Source: Cryoendolithus antarcticus (Eukaryota > Ascomycota > Dothideomycetes > Cladosporiales > Cladosporiaceae). From it: a stretch of 64,000 nucleotides of DNA. The notes below the pieces were generated by a model. That model did no database searches. It saw only the letters and a program-made list of their open reading frames with translations, and was not told the DNA's origin. The position numbers were made by a program, and so were the translations under genes. This document shows positions 53,358 through 64,000 of this stretch, piece by piece. The stretch's first letter is position 1. Every line of letters starts with the position of its first letter. The stretch lies in contig NAJO01000055.1 of assembly GCA_002077065.1 (NCBI GenBank), positions 161,822 through 225,821 on the forward strand, written 5' to 3'.

Positions 53358-53987
53358 TCAGCAGCCGACGGAAGCGAGGCCGTCAAGTCCGAATGTCTGG
53401 CTGACTTTCTTTCCTGGACATAATGGCGGCTGCTTTCTTATGCTGCTCTTTCGCCATTTCACTTTGTCTGCCCGCGACGCAGGGCCCGCGGGATTCTCGC
53501 CTTTCGCCAGAGCCTCGACTTCTCGTACTCTTACCTCCAGCATCCGCTCCTCGGGACTCTTAGCTGGATCTAGTTCAGACAGGACCTTTCTCAGCTCGAC
53601 GATTTCTTTCTCGACGGCGATGTGTCTCTCGCCACCGAGGTAGATGTATCTAGCAACGCATATGATAGTCATAGAGGTCATGGCCTTGGACACGGGCTTC
53701 CACCATGTGAAATGCTTCTCAGAAGGCGCGTTCTTCGAGTGCGCAATGCCGCCGCTAGGCAAGGCGATTAGGCCGCTGTGCCCGGTGGACGAGCTTGATT
53801 CGGGCTCAGGCACCACAGTCCAAGATGCACCACCGGCTTCGGGCATGTCTGGAAAGTCGGGCAAGTCGAAGGCTCTGCGCTGTGATGTAGCGAATTGACG
53901 GATGGCCAGCATGGATCGTCCAGCGGGATGATCAACCCTCTTGAGCGAGACGTGCGGTCGGACGATCACAAGCAGAGTCCGAAACAT
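53358..53987 (-). CDS. hypothetical mitochondrial-like single-pass membrane protein
   Basis: Uncharacterised fungal protein, single exon, 209 aa. The N-terminus (MFRTLLVIVRPHVSLKRVDH, MLAIRQFATSQRRAFDLP) is basic and hydroxylated with an RRAF cleavage-like site, which suggests mitochondrial import. Residues about 100-120 (PVSKAMTSMTIICVARYIYL) form a likely membrane segment, followed by a helix of coiled-coil type (VEKEIVELRKVLSELDPAKS, RMLEVRVREVEALAKGE). The last ~35 residues are basic and may be the continuing frame past a true end; no better stop is in frame. Function unknown. Confidence 0.65.
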   Translation of the reverse strand: MFRTLLVIVRPHVSLKRVDHPAGRSMLAIRQFATSQRRAFDLPDFPDMPEAGGASWTVVPEPESSSSTGHSGLIALPSGGIAHSKNAPSEKHFTWWKPVSKAMTSMTIICVARYIYLGGERHIAVEKEIVELRKVLSELDPAKSPEERMLEVRVREVEALAKGENPAGPASRADKVKWRKSSIRKQPPLCPGKKVSQTFGLDGLASVGC

Positions 53988-55246
53988 ATCGTCTGCGGGA
54001 TTCCCCTGGAATCTAGTTGCTACTACTTTTGTTCGGTATGGTGATGTAGATGCTCAGCCCGAGGAAAGTGTGCTGGGTCCACAGAGTATTGTCTGCTTCA
54101 GACGACCCGCTAAAATGTGCGGGATCAGCAAGGGGCATAGACCTTCCACATGACCGTCCGCGAACACCCGACGTCCGTAAGTATCAGCATTATAATCGTC
54201 GCGATCTGTGCGGTTCTAGACCAGTAGCTTCTCAAACATAAGATAGAAGTTTATGTACAAGCGTCCCCCAGTCCGGCGTCTCTGTCTTGCTTGGGTGTCC
54301 ACGCAATAATTGCCTCGACACAGCAATGGTCCGCTCAAGTGCCTCAACACTTTCCAGTGAGTGTTTCTGCTGGCTGCTGATAGTAGGAGTCCATTCTACA
54401 GGCCTCGCAGCCATGTACAAGTTTATGCAGTTGGAGATGATGCTGGTGCCCGCCAGAAAGATGATGATAGTATGTCAAGCCCAGTATGGTCCATATAAGT
54501 CTCGCGCTCGGCTTGACCGCCGTTTGCGTGCGGTGGACCTTGAGGAGCCGCGGGATAACCGGCGGAGGACCTGTGTGGACTGTCGGCGGTATGCATAGGA
54601 TGCTAGAGTGCACACAAGCGTTGGCGCGTACTTCCGTGCGAGCGAGCTCTGTGACCACGTAAGCATGTGTGATAAGGCCATATTTCTTCCTGGTGGCAAC
54701 GTTAGTAGCAAAATCAGGATTTAGAACCACAAGTCGGAGGGGTTGAGGTGCAAGGGACGATAGCGCGGCGAGTTGCGGACGTCTGTGTAACCTGAGCCGA
54801 TATGCGCAGTGTGTGATGCATCATGGAAGTACTTCGCTGCTATCTACTCGTACATGCAATGTTACAGCTATGCCGACATAGCTGAAGGCACATAAACTCC
54901 TCAAAGCAGCTGACCGTCTCTGTGGACGCAACGTGATCTGTTGTGATATGTTCTGAAAGTCCTCGATGCAATAGTCGATAATCGTACATGTTATTGACAA
55001 AATGCGCGTGTCGATGGTGGTGTTGCGATGCGAGTTCGGTAGCCAACGGAAGCCATGAATGCTGTGTAGCATCGAATGTGGACGCCGAAGTCGATGTCAT
55101 GGTCGCCAATTCAGTGCCTATGATGCGATGTTGCTGTATCGATTTCGTCAGATGCAATGCCTGTCAATGCCAGAACAAGCCTGTCGTTGTATCCAGTGCT
55201 GTAGGCTGTTCTGCCGGTCCGGTAGCCCTCTACACTGTATGTCTTA
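53988..55246. other. intergenic, 1.26 kb, no gene seen
   Basis: Short frames on both strands (for example minus 54344-54730 and plus 54988-55341) lack motifs and plausible composition. No tRNA or repeat recognised. Confidence 0.45.
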
Positions 55247-58200
55247 TCAAGCTCCGCTCTGAGTCCCCCTCCACAAACCTCTCCACCCCTTCTTCCCCGG
55301 TGGTGACGCTTCACCCTCCTTCTTCCCATCTCCAACCTTGATCCCCACCTTCCCAGCCAGACTACCGAACCTGACCTTCGTAGGCGAGGTCCCACTAGCA
55401 ATGCTCTTCTCGCTCTTACCACTGAGTACACGCTCTCTCTCCACCTTGCCAGGGCTCTTCTTCGGCGATGGAGAGGAGGCGCTCTTGCCGCTGAGCACGC
55501 GCTCGCGCTCGACCTTGCCTGGGCTGGCGCGTAGAGGCTTGGGAGCAGGGGAGAGGGTGTCGCCTGGTGCGAGGGCTGGGGATGTGGGACGAGGCGAGAC
55601 GGGACTCCAATCGATGCCGTCGAGCTCGGCGGTGTTCTCGCGGAAGCGGGAATAGAGTTCTGTGTCGTTCTGCTTGCCCGATCGAGCACCTGCCATTGTC
55701 AGCATTAGGTCTTCTGGCCCATGTGAAGCAATGAAAAGAGTCAACTCATACCATCGAACCCGATTGGAGTATTGGCAAAGAAACCCTTCGCAATATTGGC
55801 GGCATGGCTGACAGAGGACTGAGACTTCCATTCAGATGTAGAGGTGGACGAGAGGACGCGGTTGCTAGGCCATGGACGATATATTGTCGAGTCGATACTT
55901 ATGATGCTGTTGAGCCGCTCGGAGGGTAGCTGTTCGCTTGTTGCGCGAGACCTTGGAACCGATGGCAATACTTTACTGGCCTTCGCCATCGGAGCTGCGG
56001 ATGCGGGAAGTGGCTGCTCTTCAGCGTTGCAGTAAGTGGCAGTGGCATCGTGAGCGCCATCGCTGGTCGGCAGATTGTTGTCACTTTCGTCATCGGCGGC
56101 AGGCGTAGCGGGCTGAGGAAACGGGAACGCCGGGCTCCCAGTGCCAGTCGGTGGAGCTGCATTCTGATGACGCTTCTGCAAGGCGCCGCCGAGAAGCTTC
56201 TGCGCATCGTTGACATGCGGTCCGTCAAAGGCAGGCGTCAAGACAGCATTTTCGTTCTGTGGAGAAAAGACAGCTTGCTTGAGCGTGTCCATGCTGTGCA
56301 AGCTCATCTCAAAGGGTGGATGAGGGACATTCAGCTTAGTCGGGGATGGTTGTGATACCGGAGCAGGTTTCGGGTAGCGTGAGACCGGCTTCACTGGACC
56401 GGAGGTCTGCATACCAGTGGACACCGTAGCGATGACCTCAGACTTCATCAGGCCAGCGCAGTAGCCCGCGAGAAAGTCGCCCATGCGATCAGAGCCAACT
56501 GGACGACGATATAAGCCAGACTGAAAGCCCTCAGTCCAGGTATGCGAGTGTGGCGGAACCTCTGGCTGCTTATCAGGCGTACTGATGACGCACAGCTCAT
56601 CCCGGTGCTGTTGCTCCTTCATTGGCGAGGATGAGAGGATATCGCTGGTATAGTTTTTGGGATCTTCCTGAATGAACTGCCAGCTCTTGCGCTTGCTCTT
56701 CGGGCTGAGATTGTGTATCTGGCGGTCAGGCACATGCTCGACGTCCAGCTCGGGCACCGGGCTTGGTCCACGGCGATGCCAGTCAGCTTTGTCGAAGTGC
56801 AGGACATGCTTGCCCGGACTCGATCCAGCGGATGCGTTGACCGGGGTACCAGGTGGTGCGGTTGGCGCAGCATAGCTCTCAGTGCGTGGCGAGATGAACT
56901 TGACGAAAGCAGCATCAGGAATGTCGGGGTTCCAGTTGGTGTTGTGCAGCTCGCGTGTCGGAGTGACTGGCGATGGCGATTCAGAATGGTCATCATCGTG
57001 TTGCTCTGGTGGAGCGTTCTCCTTGTCTTCGATATCGTCATCGGGCGTTGGGTACTCGTGCTTCCGAGAAGAGTACTCACGAGTGTTGCGGGGAAAGAAG
57101 TCTATAGTCCGGATGCTTGAGACACTTGAGCTATTCATCAGTGCTTGCTTCTTGGCTGGCGAGATGCCGTCACTCGCTTGTGTAGCAAGTCTCTTGGCAA
57201 CCGGGCTGGCGTTCTGAACCACAGGAGCCTTGGGCGGTGCGTTCGGCTCGGTCTCGTTGGAATTCCCACTTTCCACAGCCTGATGCAGTGAGGTGCGTGG
57301 CTGGTAGACAGGACTCATTGGGTTGAGCATCGACTTGATGTTCATCACCTTCTTGATCTCGAGGTCCTTGACGGTGATAGCATACGACTGGCGCCGTGGG
57401 CTGACTTTGATATCTGTCGCGGTGACGGCGCCGTCGTTCTGCGGAATGTTGTCGTGTCCGCTGTCACGCCGATCGGTAATCTTCTGCTCAGATAATTGCT
57501 GTCTCGCGGGCGCAACGACGGCAGGGGCAGGGGCCGGGTACATCGGGTACGGAGCCATCGATCCATCGAACGGAGGTGGCTGCATGTAGAAGCCAGGCTG
57601 AGCTATCGCGTATGGCGGGGCGACGAATTGGACATCCGGACTGGGCATCTGAGGGTAGCTGAAGGTGCCAGCCGGCTGTGGCGGCATCATCCCACCGAAG
57701 TACGGGTGGTTGAAGCTTGGAATTGCAAGATGCTGAGGCGGAGCATTCGCGACACTGCCATGGCGGAAGCGATTCAAAAAAGTTGGCAGGCGGTCTTGTG
57801 GAGGCGAGACTGACTGATGGCGCATGGCCTTTGGTGATGTGGGAATCTGCATATCGGGCGGCATCTCGTTGAGGGATTTGATCGCCTTACGAATGCGGTC
57901 CATGGAGGTGACAAGCTCGCGCCGCTTGCCTATTAGAGCATCTTTGGCAACTTTGCCCATCGTGCGGCCGTGCAGCACCTCGGTTTTGTCCAGATCCTTG
58001 AGCTCATGATCGAGTTTGGAGTACTCCAGCTCGAGCGCGTTCTTTTGGGCAGCGACGGTGGGTTGTCGCGTGGCAGGAGGGCCAGCAATGGACTGAGCGT
58101 TCGTCTGCTCGTTGATGTTCTTCGTGTGTTCGGCAGGGATGGCAATGCCAGTAAGCGATGGACCACGCTGAGTCATGTTGAGGTTTGGTGCAGAGACGTA

Positions 58201-58890
58201 GAGGCGAAGCATGCCATCCTGCTCCTGCAAAGGCATGATGGTACCGTTGACGATCTGGCAAAGGCGACCATCGACATCTTGAGCGATGAAGCCGTCTTGT
58301 GTGGCGTTGGTCCACTGCGCTTTGCTGTTGTTGTGATTCGGCACGACCTTCACAAGGCCACCGTTGGTCTTGATGGCGGAGTAGCCGAAGCGTGGGTGAC
58401 ACAGGGGCGACTGCTCGCTAGGTACGATGCGCCCACCAGCAGTGACACGGACATGGCGAGGAGAGCCATGATGCTTAACGAGGTCTTCGATTTTCTTCTT
58501 CCTGATCGAGGGTGTTGGAGAGCGACGATGGCGCCAAGGTCCCGGGTGTAGCATCTGGCCGTTGTTTGCGATCTCGCCCAAGACGGCAGGAACGCTCGTG
58601 ACGGTTATAGGAGTGGGCTCGTGAGAAGCGTCTGCTGAGATGTCGAAGTTCTCATTGTTACTGCGTGGTGCGCGGAATTGCAGACTGCTCAACGGTGCTC
58701 GAGAGCGAAGGGAACGGGCAGCGAAGCTCTTTGATCCACGGAGGACATGCTCTGTAGATTGTTCCCAGACGGTCAGCATTGTTTTCACATCGATCTTGCT
58801 TTTCTTGTTAGGGGAAGGGCTGTCGGAGACAAGCTTATCAACCCATCTCTGGTGGAAGTCGAGATCGAAGTCGAGGTTGCGCTTTGCCAT
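55247..58890 (-). CDS. large disordered hypothetical protein with a duplicated C-terminal motif
   Basis: Not recognised. Exons 58890-55752 and 55689-55247 give 1193 aa. The N-terminus (MAKRNLDFDLDFHQRWVDKL, then NKKSKIDVKTMLTVWEQSTE) looks conserved. Residues about 100-340 include GGRIVPSEQSPL, VDGRLCQIVNGTIMPLQEQD and a helical part (KNALELEYSKLDHELKDLDK, LIGKRRELVTSMDRIRKAIK) likely to be a coiled coil. The middle is Pro/Gln/Met-rich, and basic NLS-like PKSKRKSW follows. Many SP/TP sites suggest proline-directed kinase targets. MGDFLAGYCAGLMKSEVIA is a short helix-like island. Near the end the 15-residue motif SPGKVERERVLSGKS occurs twice. The intron (62 bases) splits a Gly codon. Probably nuclear; role unknown. 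Confidence 0.8.
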
Positions 58891-59946
58891 TGTCGAAGCG
58901 ATGTATTGTATTCAAGGTCTCGGATCGATGTCTCTGTTTCGCACACTTCGTGAGAGGGCGCAGAAGAAGTGTGTTTGTTGCCAAGAGGTGCGTTTGGTGG
59001 AATATGCAGACTGTGCAGCGGCGGCGGGGGCCACTCCCGCAGCGGGGCGACGGCGACCTACCTTTCACGAGTTCTGCATCCTTCTCATCATTCTCCTCGA
59101 TGGCTTCTTGAAGCTTTGGCGCGGACGATGAGGTGCGCAACTGATGTAGCTGCTCTGCCGAGTATACTCGTCTTGCGGTTCTCTCGCCGGTGGGCATCGT
59201 GTCGGGTCGACAGCGCTGCTGAAGTGCGTGCTCGGAAGCTCAACGGGGGATGAGGGAAGCGCAAGGGCACTGAACGAGGTCAGAACTGCCCAGGGCTCTA
59301 GTGACAGGAGACCGCTCACGGGCAGAGATGAGCTTCCGAGCGAGGTATGCGAACTGCCGACAAATAGCAAAAGACAAATCGATCCGGCGGTCTGCAATGA
59401 ACGACAGTGGATCGCGGGTAGCAAGAGTTGTGAATGGTATTGGTTGCAATTACGAAGCGAGCGAAGCAAACGAACAGTGGGTGTTGATGGTGCGGAAGAT
59501 TGAAGGAGTGAAAGCGAGCGAAGGGAGATTAGCATCTTGCAGGTGTCTCGAAGAGATCATGGCTGTGCAGTGTTGTGATGGTTCTTGCTGGTGTATTGCC
59601 GTGATGTAAGGAAGGATAGGAGAATACACTTGCGTTACTGTGCAGGTATGGTCAGGCTGAAACGCCTTCCATGCCTGCTATTTTCGGCCGAGGAAGGATC
59701 GCTTCAACGACCTCGACGAGCAACCACTGTACCAGCCGAGATCACACACATCCAGTGAGTCGCCAGAGCACTCAGTCGCTGTTCAATTCTGGGTCATTGG
59801 GTGACATATCAATCTTTCAGCGCTTGCGTCCCATGCAATTGCCGCTGTGTAAACCGATCCCAACGCCAGTGCATGCCCTGCCGGAGCCACAATTTCCTGC
59901 GAACGCCTCTAGCTCTAATGGCACGCCATGCAAATAGTAGTGCAGT
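58891..59946. other. intergenic, promoter/leader of the large disordered-protein gene
   Basis: No gene. Long minus-strand frames (59065-59535) look like shadows. The far end adjoins the 3' end of the mS19 gene. Confidence 0.45.
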
Positions 59947-60408
59947 CTACTTATTCTTGGTCTGTTTGTACGCAAACCGTTTCCGAGTCCTGACTTGTCA
60001 GCTTTTGCCCCCAAAACTGCAGCATTGAACACATACGGCGAAAACTCCCCCAGCTTATGCCCTACCATGTCCTCCGTTATCCGTACATCTGTATAGATCT
60101 TGCCATTGTACACTTGGAAGATCAGGCCAACGAAGTTCGGCAATATCGTCGCCGCTCGTGCTTGAGTCTTAATCGGTTGCGTTCGCTCTCCAGGCTTTGG
60201 TCGGACTATGGGGAGACTGGTGCATCGTGAGTACTCGGTAGCACTTCATCGCGTCTGGCACCGTCTTCCATGCACGGGTAAGGACTTACGGTACAATATG
60301 GGGCCCTGAGAGAAGCGTGAGTAAGTAGCGACGGCAGAACGACACCCCTTAGAGAGCAGCCATACCTTTCCAGACCGAACGCGCAAACAGCGCGACTGTC
60401 GGTCTCAT
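59947..60408 (-). CDS. RSM19: mitochondrial small-subunit ribosomal protein S19 (mS19/uS19m)
   Basis: Component of the mitochondrial ribosome head. Four exons, 60408-60366, 60305-60290, 60216-60037 and 59989-59947, give 93 aa, close to yeast Rsm19 (91). The product runs [80 protein letters not shown] and [13 protein letters not shown]. The S19 signature [25 protein letters not shown] is complete only after splicing the last intron (47 bases). Exon 2 is a 16-base micro-exon. Read without splicing, the third exon runs on into unrelated residues, so a simple open-frame search gives a wrong C-terminus. Head-to-head with MRE11. Confidence 0.95.
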
Positions 60409-60696
60409 CGCATCGCTGATAACTCAGATGACTGCAGTATCGTTAAGGTGAAGCACAGGTCTTATGCGATCGCAATGGTCCATCTCGAGGTCATCCCCAT
60501 CCGGAAGGTTGAGCGTAGATGTCATGTGACTGCCAAGGTCATCGCTTGCCTTTCGCGTTGAGTGTTCTGCCGAGGACGCGACTTGAACGCCACCTTACAA
60601 TCATAGCGTTGTAAGACTGTTGTCTTCAATGCCGGCGTAACAGCTGGCACTAGAGCGTCTGCAGCCGAAAATATCAAGCCTTTAGAAGAGATTGTC
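60409..60696. promoter_or_regulatory. shared divergent promoter RSM19 / MRE11
   Basis: 288 bases between the two start codons, with no other coding signal. A shared promoter is inferred. Confidence 0.45.
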
Positions 60697-63147
60697 ATGA
60701 TGCCGTCTGCAACCTGTAAGTCATGCTCCCAGCAAAACAACGATCCAAGCACTGACAACATCTTAGCCGCCGACACGATCCGTGTCCTCGTCTCGACCGA
60801 CAATCATGTCGGCTACAACGAGCGCGATGCGATCCGAGGCGACGACAGCTGGAAGACCTTCAACGAGATCATGTGTCTGGCCAAGGACCGTGATGTCGAC
60901 ATGGTGCTACTGGCTGGTGATCTCTTCCACGAGAACAAGCCATCTCGCAAGTCAATGTACCAAGTCATGCGCAGTCTACGGATGAACTGCTATGGTGAGA
61001 AGCCGTGTGAGCTGGAGATGCTAAGCGATGCCAGCGAGCAGTTTTCGGGGTGAGTTGAGCCGGTGAGTGGCGTGGCAATTGTAGCCTTGTGCAGGATGCT
61101 GATACGGCGAAGGTCGTTTAATCATGTCAATTACGAGGATCCGGACATCAATGTCTCCATCCCAGTATTCTCGATCCATGGCAACCACGACGATCCTTCT
61201 GGTGAAGGGCACTTGGCCGCACTGGACATTCTACAGATGTCAGGTCTACTCAACTACTACGGACGGACGCCAGAGTCCGACAACGTGCAAGTCAAACCGG
61301 TACTACTCCAGAAGGGTCAGACCAAGCTTGCTCTCTTCGGCCTCAGCAACGTGCGAGACGAGCGCATCTTCCGCACCTTCCGCGACGGCAATGTGAAGTT
61401 CTTCCGACCCCAGACCACTCAAGATGAGTGGTTCAACATTCTGAGCGTTCACCAAAATCACCACGCCTACACAGACACTGGCTACCTACCCGAGAACTTT
61501 CTGCCTGACTTCCTCGATCTTGTTATCTGGGGCCACGAGCATGAATGCAAGATCGATCCCATCACAAATCCCGAGAAGGGCTTCAAGGTCATGCAGCCCG
61601 GCTCCTCGGTCGCCACCTCACTAGTAGAAGGCGAGGCAGTGCCCAAACACGTCGCAATCCTCAGTATCACCGGCCAAGACTTCATCACCGAGACCATCCG
61701 ACTCAAAACCGTACGCCCTTTCGTCTGCCAGGAAGTCGTAATGGGTAATGACCGCGACATGAAACGCGTCGCCGTACAGAGTACCGACAATCAGCCCGCA
61801 ATTAATCGCTACTGCACAGATCTCATCAATAAGCTCATCGCGCAGGCGAATCAGGAGTGGCTTGATATCCAAGACCCACGTTCTGACGATGATGAGCCGC
61901 CAGAAGTACCACTGCCTCTCATACGACTTCGAGTGGACTATACAGCGCCTGAGGGTGGGAACTTCAATATCGATCAGGCGCATCGGTTCTCGGGTCGCTT
62001 TCAAGGGCAGGTGGCGAATACCTCGGACGTTATACAGTATCATCGCAAGAAGACCGCTGCGGCGCGGAAGTCCAAGCATGCTATTGAGATGCCCGAGGAG
62101 ACGAGTAACCGCGAACTTGACGCTTTGCATGTGGGACGCCTGGTGCGAGAATACCTCACTGCCCAAACCTTGACAATCTTGCCTCAAAATCGTCTGGGTG
62201 ATGCAGTCATACAGTTCGTCGATAAGGATGACAAGCACTCCATGCAAGACACGATCGAGGAGTCCCTTGCACTGCAAGTGGCTGGCCTACTGGGTGGTGA
62301 GGAAGACAACGACTTCGACGAAGATGGTGTAGCCGACCAGATGGAGCATATCCGCGCGCAACTGGAGACGAGATTCCAAGCTGGTGCCAAGTCCAAAGGT
62401 TCGAAGCGTCGCAGCAACAGGAAGCCAAGACCCGAGAACTGGGATAGTGACCTTGAAGGCAGTTGGGAGGACAACCCGGCTAGTGTCGTTAGGGACGATC
62501 CTTCGCCCGAGGAGATCCTAGACGACGATGATGACGATGCAGAGAGCGTCGCATCCCGGCCCGCGTCAACCCGCGGCAGAGGTAGAGGACGAGGCGGCCG
62601 CGCTGCAGCAAGCACAGGTACTGCTCGAAAGACAACTGCAGCAGCCAAGAAAGCACCTGCCAAACCCGCAGCCAAAAAGCCCGCTGCGAGAGGTAAACGG
62701 AAGCCTTCATCCTCAGAGGAAGAAGAGGAGGAAGGGGAGCCCGAAGATGAAGACGCAGACAACGACGTCATCATGCTCGACGACGACGATGATGACGACG
62801 AAGTCTCTAGCCGCAACTCCCCCGGCCTCTTCATGTCGCAAGCTTCCGCAGCGCCTGTGAGGAAGGCGCCAGCACGCAAAGCCCCCGCTGCCAAGCCTGT
62901 TGCGAAGCCTGCGGCAAGGAAGCCAGCGGCTGCGAACACGGCTGCGGCGAGACAGACGCAGTTGAGCTTCTCGCAAAGCCCAGCGACTGGAAGAGCTGCC
63001 GCGAGCAAGGCAAATGGAGGTGTGAAAGCTGCCCCTGCTGCACCTGCACCCAAGAGGGGACGCACGGTGTTCGAGGAAGAGGACATTGATGATGATGATG
63101 ATGCGTTTGAGCCTGTTGTCAGCACTGGCAGAAACGGGCGGCGATGA
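60697..63147 (+). CDS. MRE11: double-strand break repair nuclease Mre11
   Basis: Catalytic subunit of the MRX/MRN complex in break resection and telomere upkeep. Exons 60697-60715, 60767-61049 and 61113-63147 give 778 aa. The start [15 protein letters not shown] is joined across a 51-base intron. Phosphodiesterase motifs: [55 protein letters not shown] and [13 protein letters not shown]; all metal ligands are present. The Nbs1/Rad50-interacting middle includes [20 protein letters not shown]. The C-terminus has an RG-rich box ([10 protein letters not shown]), Lys/Ala/Pro-rich basic stretches and several Asp/Glu runs. The second intron uses an AAG acceptor at 61112, less typical than CAG, but it restores the conserved [14 protein letters not shown] junction region. 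Confidence 0.96.
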
Positions 63148-63483
63148 AAGCCCGTGAGCGATACAAGTGCTCGCTGACCGGTCGATCTGCTATGAGATGC
63201 CCAGGCAGCGGTGAGGCGCATGATGTTGCTGATGGAAGACCCAGGAGATGGAACCGATGGTACAGTGTTCATGATACAGTATGCACGTGTAGCTCCACCC
63301 GCAGGCAATATCCCGTGACCGTGTATAGCGCGTCCGGCACAGTCTGAATCCACTGGCCTTCTCCGTGATCCAAACCGACCCCATGATATGCCCGACCCGA
63401 ACGCCAGCCTGGTGAAGCGTCATTGCTACAACCCAGTCCCGAACCCTTCCATCCCACAATCACATTCTCATAATCCGATTCGA
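63148..63483. other. intergenic between convergent MRE11 and TAF10
   Basis: 336 bases with the 3' flanks of two convergent genes; nothing else recognised. Confidence 0.4.
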
Positions 63484-63990
63484 TCATCGATAGAACTCTC
63501 CTCTTCTAACACTAACCCCATACTCCCCCACCGCCATCCCCAAATCCTCCATCGTCAGCACCGTCCTCGCCGCCCCTCCTCCCCCACCACCCCCAAAACC
63601 AGCCCTCACCCCTCCCACCTTCCCTCCTCCCTTCCCGCCCTCATCCCGCACGCCGGCCGCCGCCACGCCTCCCAGCCCACCAAGCGGGTTATTCGACGTG
63701 ACGCTGCCGCTCCGGATCCGTGAGTACTGGTACGCGTCCGCTGCGATATCAGCGATGAATTTCTGCGTTGCGAGAGCGAGGAGACGCGCTAGTGGCAGAG
63801 GTGTCTCTGGAGGTGGGGGCAGGCCGGCGAGGGTTAGGTAGTGTGCTGTTACGGCGTCGGGGATCAGGGGCGTGGACTGGGAGAGCGGGGAGAGGAGGGA
63901 GGCAAGGGTGAGGTTCTTTTTGTGGGTGGTGGTTGAGGGTGGGTGGTCGGGGTGCGGGGGCGGGAGGACGGCGGGGGGGGAGGCGTCCAT
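63484..63990 (-). CDS. TAF10: TFIID/SAGA subunit Taf10
   Basis: Histone-fold subunit shared by TFIID and SAGA. Single exon, 168 aa, ending in the family-typical [20 protein letters not shown] plus GEFYR. Core: [60 protein letters not shown] and [12 protein letters not shown] Gly/Val-rich loop of about 45 residues lies between the two halves of the histone fold, as in other fungal TAF10 proteins. The Met at 63990 is ten bases from the right edge, so the start may lie further upstream outside the window. Confidence 0.93.
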   Translation of the reverse strand: MDASPPAVLPPPHPDHPPSTTTHKKNLTLASLLSPLSQSTPLIPDAVTAHYLTLAGLPPPPETPLPLARLLALATQKFIADIAADAYQYSRIRSGSVTSNNPLGGLGGVAAAGVRDEGGKGGGKVGGVRAGFGGGGGGGAARTVLTMEDLGMAVGEYGVSVRRGEFYR

Positions 63991-64000
63991 TGCGTCGGAG

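Noticed and set aside
62184..63353. Long minus-strand open frame (389 codons) rich in Ser
   Set aside because: It is the antisense of the Asp/Glu/Ala-rich MRE11 C-terminus; poly-Ser arises from GAT/GAC codons read backwards.

Overview
The window is nuclear DNA of a filamentous ascomycete. Many short introns (about 45-65 bases, GTRNGY donors, CAG/TAG acceptors) interrupt the genes, which lie on both strands with intergenic gaps of 0.3-1.5 kb. The gene set is typical of fungi: a SreA-type GATA factor, HET-C, a GILT-like protein, a sedolisin peptidase, a DASH-complex subunit and a UK-UPRT fusion uridine kinase. A dothideomycete is my best guess, by general resemblance only. I see no rRNA, credible tRNA, CRISPR array, transposase or viral gene.

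Layout. 0-6 kb: Ras GTPase, a short-chain dehydrogenase and eIF2B-alpha, all on minus. 6.3-10.9 kb is the accessory-looking part: two tandem F-box-like paralogues on plus, each interrupted by in-frame TGA codons, flanking a minus-strand gene for a tail-anchored protein of unknown role. 11.6-13.6 kb: an 80-residue protein that is only the C-terminal domain of eIF5A, then Tma46. 14.4-20.1 kb: a Tbf1-like telomere-repeat-binding Myb protein, a COPI-associated membrane protein in eight exons, and a SreA-type iron regulator. 20.7-28.7 kb: a hypothetical coiled-coil protein, CLP1, a free-standing polyketide-synthase product-template (PT) domain, DAD3 and CTNNBL1. 30-38.8 kb: KCS1-type inositol pyrophosphate kinase, a TMEM42/DMT-like membrane protein, a Myb-like small protein and HET-C. 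39.4-47 kb: a hypothetical protein, URK1, GID8, a GILT-like protein and cytosolic prolyl-tRNA synthetase. 47.8-55 kb: an AKR9-type aldo-keto reductase, a secreted sedolisin and a small mitochondrial-like membrane protein. 55.2-64 kb: a 1193-residue disordered protein, mitochondrial ribosomal protein mS19, MRE11 and TAF10.

Most genes are unrelated housekeeping loci, so no pathway cluster is evident. Several divergent pairs share short intergenic spaces: DAD3/CTNNBL1, mS19/MRE11, GILT/ProRS, CLP1/PT and URK1/GID8. The most unusual elements are the stand-alone PT domain with both catalytic residues in place and no polyketide synthase around it, the eIF5A C-domain mini-protein, and the F-box-like pair whose reading frames are intact apart from TGA codons. 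Exon joins were worked out by hand; apart from two genes flagged as uncertain, each joined coding length is a whole number of codons.
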